Assembly (NCBI GenBank): GCA_037957365.1
Contig: JARHVA010002683.1
Coordinates: 1,671,001-1,735,000 of the forward strand
From: Torreya grandis
Taxonomy: Eukaryota; Streptophyta; Pinopsida; Cupressales; Taxaceae
Length of the DNA stretch: 64,000 nucleotides
Direction: 5' to 3'
Under the pieces are notes generated by a model that saw nothing but the letters and a program-made list of their open reading frames with translations, made no database searches and had not been told where the DNA came from. A program made the translations under genes and the position numbers. Of the stretch, positions 58,600 to 64,000 are shown piece by piece; within the stretch, counting starts at the first letter, position 1; every line of letters starts with the position of its first letter.

Positions 58600-60230
58600 A
58601 TGGTGTAATGGTTAAATGATGCTAATAGTTTGTCAGTAAGTTGTTTATACTTTAGAGGAACATAATTTTTGCATTGATAGGCTCCTTTGATTTGGTTGAT
58701 AATAAGTTAAGAATATCCAAATACCTATATATTTTTGATGCCCAATGCTACGACAGTTTGGAGACCTATGATCAAGGCCTCGTATTTGGCTATATTATTG
58801 GTACATTTGAAATAAAGTGGGAGAGGTTATTAATTAATGGGAATCAGGACTATGTTAGCACCCCCACCATTTTGACAATTGGAACCATAAAAATACATAG
58901 TCATCTGATAGGTGGGCTCTTCTGAAGAAAGAGTAGCTATAGACTTATCTAGAAAGGAAAAAAGAGGAGTTTGATTATCAGGGAGAGGGGTTTTAGCTAG
59001 TTGGTCCACAATGACCTATCCATTGATGGAATTTTACATAAGACACTCAAAATTTAACTATCTAAAATCATAAGCCACTTAGACATACATTGGTTATGAT
59101 ATGGATTAGAGTGATATGGATTATGATATAAGTTTTATGGTTAAGAAGATAGTGATGAAGTTTAGAGGTGAAAACACCTAAGGCAAGGTAGAGGTTTTCT
59201 AGATGGATGTATCAGGTTTCATAGTAAATGAGGGTATGACTAATGTAATAGATAGTTTTCTCCTTATGTTGGTCATTATTATGAGTGAGCATGGCTCCCA
59301 AGGAATGATCAATCGCAGATAGATATAAATAAAATGGTTGATCTTCCTTTGGGGGAATAAGGAGAGGTGGAGAAAGAAGATACTCCTTGATTGCATCAAA
59401 GGTTTGTTGACACTCCTTGGTCTATTTAAAGGAGGTATCTTTTTTTAGGAGGTTTTGAAAGGATTTACAATGATTATATAGTTGGGAGATAAAATGGTGG
59501 ATTGACTGAAGTTTGCTTTATAGGCTATGATGTTATTTTAAGTTAGTAGGAGGCATTTTAAGAATGGCTTTGACTTTTATGGGGTCTATTTCTATTCCAT
59601 GAAGGGAAACAAAGAATCCTAGGAGTTTTCCTGATAAGACCCAAAGATGCATTTCTTCATATTAAGCCTGACATGATTATGGATAAGTCTTTCAAATATG
59701 ATGGCTAAAACAATGAGGTGATCCTGACAATGTTTGGATTTTTTGAGCAAATCATCAACATAGTCTTCAACTATTGTATGAATGAGGTCATGAAAAATAT
59801 AAGTCATGGATCATTCATATGTGGCTCCTACATTCTTTAAGCCAAAAAGAATGACACAATAGTAGAAAGCTCCCCATGGGGTGATAAAAGATGTCTTTTG
59901 TTGATCTTGGGGGGAAATCAAGATTTGGTTATATCCTAAAAATCCATCCATGAGGGATAACATTTAACGGCCAGTGGTAAGATCAACAAGTTTGTCAATG
60001 TTAGGTAGGGGAAATTCATCTTTGGGTCATGCAAGGTTAAAATACTAGAAATCCACATAAAGGTAGTGTCCCCTAGTGGGTTTGGTGATAAGAACAATGT
60101 TAGAGACCCATTGTGGATAGTCAATGGGTTGAATGAAATTAATAGATAGAAGTCACTAAAGTTCTTCTTTGACAAGAAGAGCTATATGGGGATCGATTCA
60201 ATGATTTTTTTTGGATTAGCTTAACGTCAG
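58600..60230 (-). pseudogene. Gypsy (Tat type) reverse transcriptase and dual RNase H
   Basis: The polymerase shows EFPLPNIDKLVDLTTG (about 60020-59975), LSLMDGFLGYNQILISPQDQ, KTSFITPWGAFYYCVILFG, ATYEWSMTYIFHDLIH and the catalytic YVDD at 59751-59762, then LNMKKCIFG. The first RNase H (59400-59200) has PFYLYLSAIDHSLGAMLT and KTIYYISHTL. The second (about 58950-58600) reads MYFYGSNCQNGGG, where the first catalytic Asp (FDG in relatives) is Tyr, then AKYEALIIGLQTVVALGI and QIKGAYQC. The stretch SINGxVIVDQLAKTPL between them is the expected linker. Many single-base stops. Confidence 0.87.
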
Positions 60231-60239
60231 GATGATTAA

Positions 60240-61600
60240 TGATGTTATAAAGGGTAATGGATGGGTCAATACTAGGTATATCTTGATAAGACCAAAAAAA
60301 TGCTATGCTATGGTCATGAAGGAAGGTTGCATAGTTTATTTGTTCCTCAAGGGTTAATGATTACCCAATCTTTACAATATGAGGTTTCTCATAAGTACCA
60401 AAATTAATGTCAATGGTTGATTCATTTATGATTGTTTAGTTTTCAAGAGGGAGGGATTTTTAAATAGAAGAATCCTCAGCACCCATATAGGTAAGAATAG
60501 ATTTGGTATTTTGACATTGGATGGTGTTAATGGTAGGAGAATCATGTGTGATCATTTCAGGGTGGATGAGAGGAATGGTTTTAATTTGAATCCCCTGTTG
60601 ATAAGTTATGGGACCTAAACTAATAGTGTTGATAAAAAAAATTATGTGGGATAATGTTGTTGTCTTCAAATGGAGTTGGTGAGGGTAGAGATTATTCAAA
60701 TTAGAAATGTGAGGTTGATAAGGGTAGAAGTTCCTTAAATGGGAGAGGTGAGGTTGGTGGTTCCCTAAATGGGAGAGGTAGAATTGGTGAGTTTAGTGGT
60801 TCTCCAAATGGGAGAGGTGGAATTGATGTGGTTGGTATGGGCTCTTCTCAGAGAACATAACCAAGGCCAAAGAACTCATAAGGTTTTTGAGTTTTGATAT
60901 TAGGAAGTTCTTGGGGTCCTTGTTCATAGAGGCCAAACTCAAACCCTTTCCAAGTGCATCAATGAAGATATATTTGAGAAAATATCAGGTTGCTAAGAAT
61001 TAGTTTATCAAGGCATGGTGGTGGGTGCAAGAATTAGTTTATCAAGTCCCCTATAGACAAAATATGTTCTATTATTGCGAAGACCAAAGGGAACAAGGGT
61101 ACCACTATTGGGATCATAAGATGGATCATTATAAAGGTTCCCAAATTCATGTGGAGAGGAAAAAACATGCAAATCTAAAAGTTGATATTCCTCAAGCATA
61201 ACTTATTAGAACATGGATTGTAAGGGGTGCTCGACCGTGTTTTGTGATGAGGGAATAGTTGAACTAGTGGATGCTTCACTATTATTGAAATTGTAAGTGT
61301 TGGTGTGTTGTTTTGACATGGTGGTTTGGATAGTAGTTGGCTATGAAGAGGGTGAAGGTGGAATAAGAACATCAATGGGCTGATACGTCATATTACAAAA
61401 ATAAAGGGACTTGGATCATCTTTGATTGTAATGACTTGTCTCTCATGCTCAAAATTCATGCATCAATGAAGGGTAGAATGGATTCATGCCATGACATAGA
61501 TCTAGGAGTGACCAAGTAACACATTATATTTAAAATCTCCCTCTATGATGTAAAATTATTCAAGAATGGTTCGAGGCCCGAAAAGGATGTGGGGAATAAA
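60240..61600 (-). pseudogene. Gypsy linker between protease and reverse transcriptase
   Basis: Three open stretches on the minus strand (61375-61175, 61199-61008 and 60699-60460) cover most of this segment. One contains MLEEYQLLDLHVFSSPHEFG and YDPNSGTLVPFGLRNNR, another GPITYQQGIQIKTIPLI. No enzymatic motif is visible. Tat elements carry a poorly conserved linker here, and position is the main reason for the assignment. Confidence 0.55.
60731..60838 (-). repeat. Coding tandem repeat in the gypsy linker
   Basis: Three units start at 60731, 60761 and about 60800, each with AAATGGGAGAGGT. On the minus strand they encode a proline-rich repeat of the form SPLPF(K/R/G)EP. They lie between protease and reverse transcriptase. 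Confidence 0.75.
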
Positions 61601-62236
61601 TATCCTAAGAGTAGTGGCCAAAGTATCATTGAATGATCAGATAACCACCAAGATTTTTGACATGATGTTTTTAGGTAGTTGAAGTTGATCATAAGCATGG
61701 GAGGAGATGATATTGATACTTTCTCCTCCATCAATCATGACCCTTTTTACATGTGTATGATTGATTGATGCTATGATAAAAAGAGGGGGATCAGGATCTT
61801 TTATATGATATGGTGGGATTTTAGGTTCTTGAAAGGTGACACTGGTAATGCATTGGATAGCTTTAATCAAAGATGTAAGAGGTTGGGGATCATTTGGTTG
61901 AACTTTTATGGAACACATTTCTTTATTTAAATCTTGATGATGTTGAGGCGAGGTGTTGATTATGTCACAAAGACTCATTTTGATGGACAATTGGTGAAGT
62001 TTTTTTATCACCAAGCATTAGACAAATGAAGGTGCATTGGAGGAGGAAGGGGCTCCCAAAATGGAGACCTTAGGCTTCGATGGTTGTGAAGGTGAAGGTG
62101 TAATCTGTTGGGTTTGGGTAGTTGGTTGAGGAGGTGAAGGGTAAGACCATGGAATGGTGTCCTTGGCTTTACCATTTTTATTTTGTTGGACCTCTTTACC
62201 CTTATCCTTATGTTGGACTCTAAATTGAGTTACCAT
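61600..62236 (-). pseudogene. Gypsy (Tat type) aspartic protease region
   Basis: The open stretch 62014-61637 contains KRVMIDGGESINIISSHAYD at 61711-61750. The DGG in place of the usual DTG/DSG is normal for this group. Upstream are SLIKAIQCITSVTFQEP and PPYHIKDPDPPLFIIASI. The preceding stretch (62236-62018) is rich in Pro, Gln and Ser (TQTQQITPSPSQPSKPK). The protease would cut the polyprotein. A stop near 62016 separates the two stretches in one frame. Confidence 0.82.
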
Positions 62237-62337
62237 ATGAATAGTATGGATAAGGGGAGTAGTTACTTGCTTTATTTCTTATATTACACTTATTTGTTGG
62301 ATTAGAGAAGGAGATGATTAGTAGGAAGATTGGATAG

Positions 62338-64000
62338 GTGGTAAAAGAGGTGAAGCTTAAATAAGGTTCATATAATAGATCATCCTCCTCAAAAAGGCCA
62401 TGAATGATAGTTTGGAGAGACTTACAATTATCTGTATCATGCCCAGGGGTTCTATGGTAAAGAAAAATTAGATTGTCATTGAACCACGTTGGATTTTGAT
62501 GAGTGGGGTCAAAAGGTTTGATGGGGGATAAGTTAAAGGTAAAAGCTTGCTAGATCATTTGTAATATTGTTGTATAAGAATTTGATAAGGATTTTGGAGA
62601 TGGTGGGGTTTGATTTTTTGTTTTAGGTTTCTTGTTGGGTAAGGTATTTTTAACAAGAGGTATGGTTGGTGGGGTAAGCCTAGTTAGAGGTTTTGAATGA
62701 AGTATCTTAGTTATAATTGGTTTAGAAATTGGGGGTCTAAATGATAAGGTTTAATAGATGGGATTGTGGATGGGGAAAGGTTGGTGTGGAATGATTTTGA
62801 ACTAGGAGGTGGGCTTGTTATAGGTAAAGAAAAGGGAGTTGGGTTTTTGGAGGATGAGTCGGTTATAGGTATGGTGGAAGGATGTGGTCCTAAAATAGAA
62901 AGTAAGGGTGAAGGAGCGGGTATGGTTCTTCCCCAAAGTTGAGGTCTAGGTAGTCTCTCCTTCTTAATGGGATTAATTGGATTAGGTTTTGGTTGGATTA
63001 GTGTGGTTAGATCTAGTCTCAAAGGAGGGTGAGTGGGATTTGGCATGGGAGGGATCCTTAAGGTATTGATTGGCTTGGTGAAAGAAGCATAAGGTGATTT
63101 AGTAATTTTAGATAGGGGTAATTTAGGTACCCCATTGGTAAATTTAGGAGAAGTAGTTGGTGTGGTTGTAACAATAGGCTCAAAAGTGGATTCTAATGAA
63201 GTAAAAGGTTCAGTTTTATTTTAATACAAGATTTGAAGCTAATGTGAAAAGGTAGCTCTATCAAAGATAGGTTGGGAGGTGAACTCTAGGCTTTGAACTA
63301 GCTAGGAGAAGGGTTTATCAATAGGATTTGTTCCTTGATATTTAGCTTCAAAGGTTAAACCTTTTGGGGATGATGAAATAGTGGTTTTAGTATTTTTATC
63401 TATGGTGGAAGGTTCCAAAGGCAATGGCTGGGTAGATAGGGGTATTGTCTCTTGAGAGATGGCTTTCATGGAGGATAGAGATGATTCTACAATTGGTGTG
63501 GTAAGGGTAATGGTTTTAGGTGGAAGGGTTGGTTTAGCTTCCTCCTTGGTTTGGTTTTCCAAAGGAATAAGTGGTTTTTTGAATTGGATTGGTGGAGTGA
63601 ATAAAATAGTTGATGGAGTGACCATCTCCCTAGGTATTTCCACCATAGGAGGGGTGGGTGAAACCAGGGTTTCATCTAAGGAAGTGGAAGGGATAGTCAC
63701 TTCCTTTTTTTTGGAATTTTAAGGGGTTGGTGGTAGGTGGTTCTCCTTAATTTTAGTGATATAAGTAATAACTTCTTTGATAATGGGCATATTACTGATG
63801 TCATTGATTACATGTGCCTCATGTGAATTGGAGGATTCAGGTTGGTTTTCATGGTCTTGGGATAAATGTGGATGATTTGGAAATGGTTTTCATAAAATAT
63901 CAAGGGATTGGTTTGAAGGATAATTTGGGTTTTCAGACACAAGATCCCCTTGATAAATTAGGTCCTGGACAATGCTTTTAAAAGTATTGCATCTATCAGT
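62338..64000 (-). pseudogene. Gypsy gag C-terminal region, proline-rich, with two knuckle-like motifs
   Basis: At the right edge a motif reads DRCNTFKSIVQDLIYQGDLV (about 63999-63935). It matches the second half of a Tat gag knuckle and the helix after it. A proline/serine/threonine-rich stretch follows (63700-63302 and 63046-62711; for example PLPLEPSTIDKNTKTTI). A second knuckle-like motif (about 62470-62380) reads YHRTPGHDTDNCKSLQTII and GLFEEDDLLYE, with Tyr or His where the first Cys pair would be. Two such motifs in one gag are unusual. Stops separate the open stretches. Confidence 0.65.

Larger units (their letters stand above)
57230..64000 (-). mobile_element. Ty3/gypsy retrotransposon, Tat type, right part cut by the window
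   Basis: Minus-strand order from the right edge: gag (62338-64000), protease (about 61600-62236), a linker, reverse transcriptase (about 60230-59420), two RNase H modules (59420-58600) and integrase (58455-57250). Integrase after reverse transcriptase with a second RNase H marks the Tat group of Ty3/gypsy. Stops and frame changes are frequent, but most domains are easy to read. The 5' LTR and start of gag lie beyond 64000. Confidence 0.88.

Noticed and set aside
48470..64000. Endogenous pararetrovirus (caulimovirid) instead of gypsy
   Set aside because: Both elements carry clear integrase domains after the reverse transcriptase and a second RNase H, which fits Tat-type Ty3/gypsy and not caulimovirids.
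1..64000. CRISPR array
   Set aside because: The regular repeats seen (59-62 bp and TA tracts) have degenerate units without unique spacers of fixed size, and the genome is clearly eukaryotic.

Overview
This window looks like intergenic nuclear DNA of a seed plant. It is very AT-rich and full of (TA)n tracts. Every stretch with recognisable protein similarity comes from a plant-type transposable element: L1-like LINEs whose ORF1 has the DUF4283 plus zinc-knuckle layout, LINE reverse transcriptases with a zf-RVT region and a plant-type RNase H, a Ty1/copia element, a Ty3/gypsy chromovirus integrase, and Ty3/gypsy elements of the Tat type. I found no convincing host gene, tRNA, rRNA or CRISPR array. 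I cannot name the species. All element genes carry stop codons or frameshifts, so I call them pseudogenes.

Layout. 1-8150 is a long AT-rich block (copy A). It holds a chromovirus integrase relic and, nested inside, a LINE-derived element with only ORF1 (1566-3277). 8151-10610 shows nothing recognisable. 10611-16562 is a near full-length minus-strand LINE (LINE 1), visibly richer in GC than its surroundings. 16597-25690 holds two further degenerate copies of the AT-rich repeat (C and D), a second ORF1-only LINE insertion (17646-18564), a repeated 'S' segment and an orphan coding fragment (21096-21668). 25972-33574 is a second minus-strand LINE (LINE 2), inserted in the second S segment, with an apparent third ORF between its RNase H and its 3' end. 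34440-41718 is copy B of the block, which pairs with copy A over several kilobases. 41721-47055 is a Ty1/copia element with a truncated 5' LTR. 47056-47625 is a third fragment of the block. 48470-52430 is a heavily decayed minus-strand Tat-type gypsy. 52430-54568 is non-coding and carries two runs of a degenerate 59-62-bp tandem repeat. 54569-56425 is a short LTR-LTR element without recognisable genes, followed by a palindromic primer-binding-site junction. 57230-64000 is a long minus-strand Tat-type gypsy that runs off the right edge.

How the parts relate. Autonomous LINEs (ORF1 plus ORF2) stand beside LINE-derived elements that kept only ORF1 and a 3' UTR and were presumably moved in trans. 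The short LTR element likewise looks like a dependent of the gypsy machinery. Because the AT-rich blocks are repeated, two insertions (1566-3277 and 25972-33574) can be compared with their own empty sites in the same window (37072-37086 and about 20690-20715). All alignments were made by eye, so boundaries are approximate by roughly 5-20 bases.
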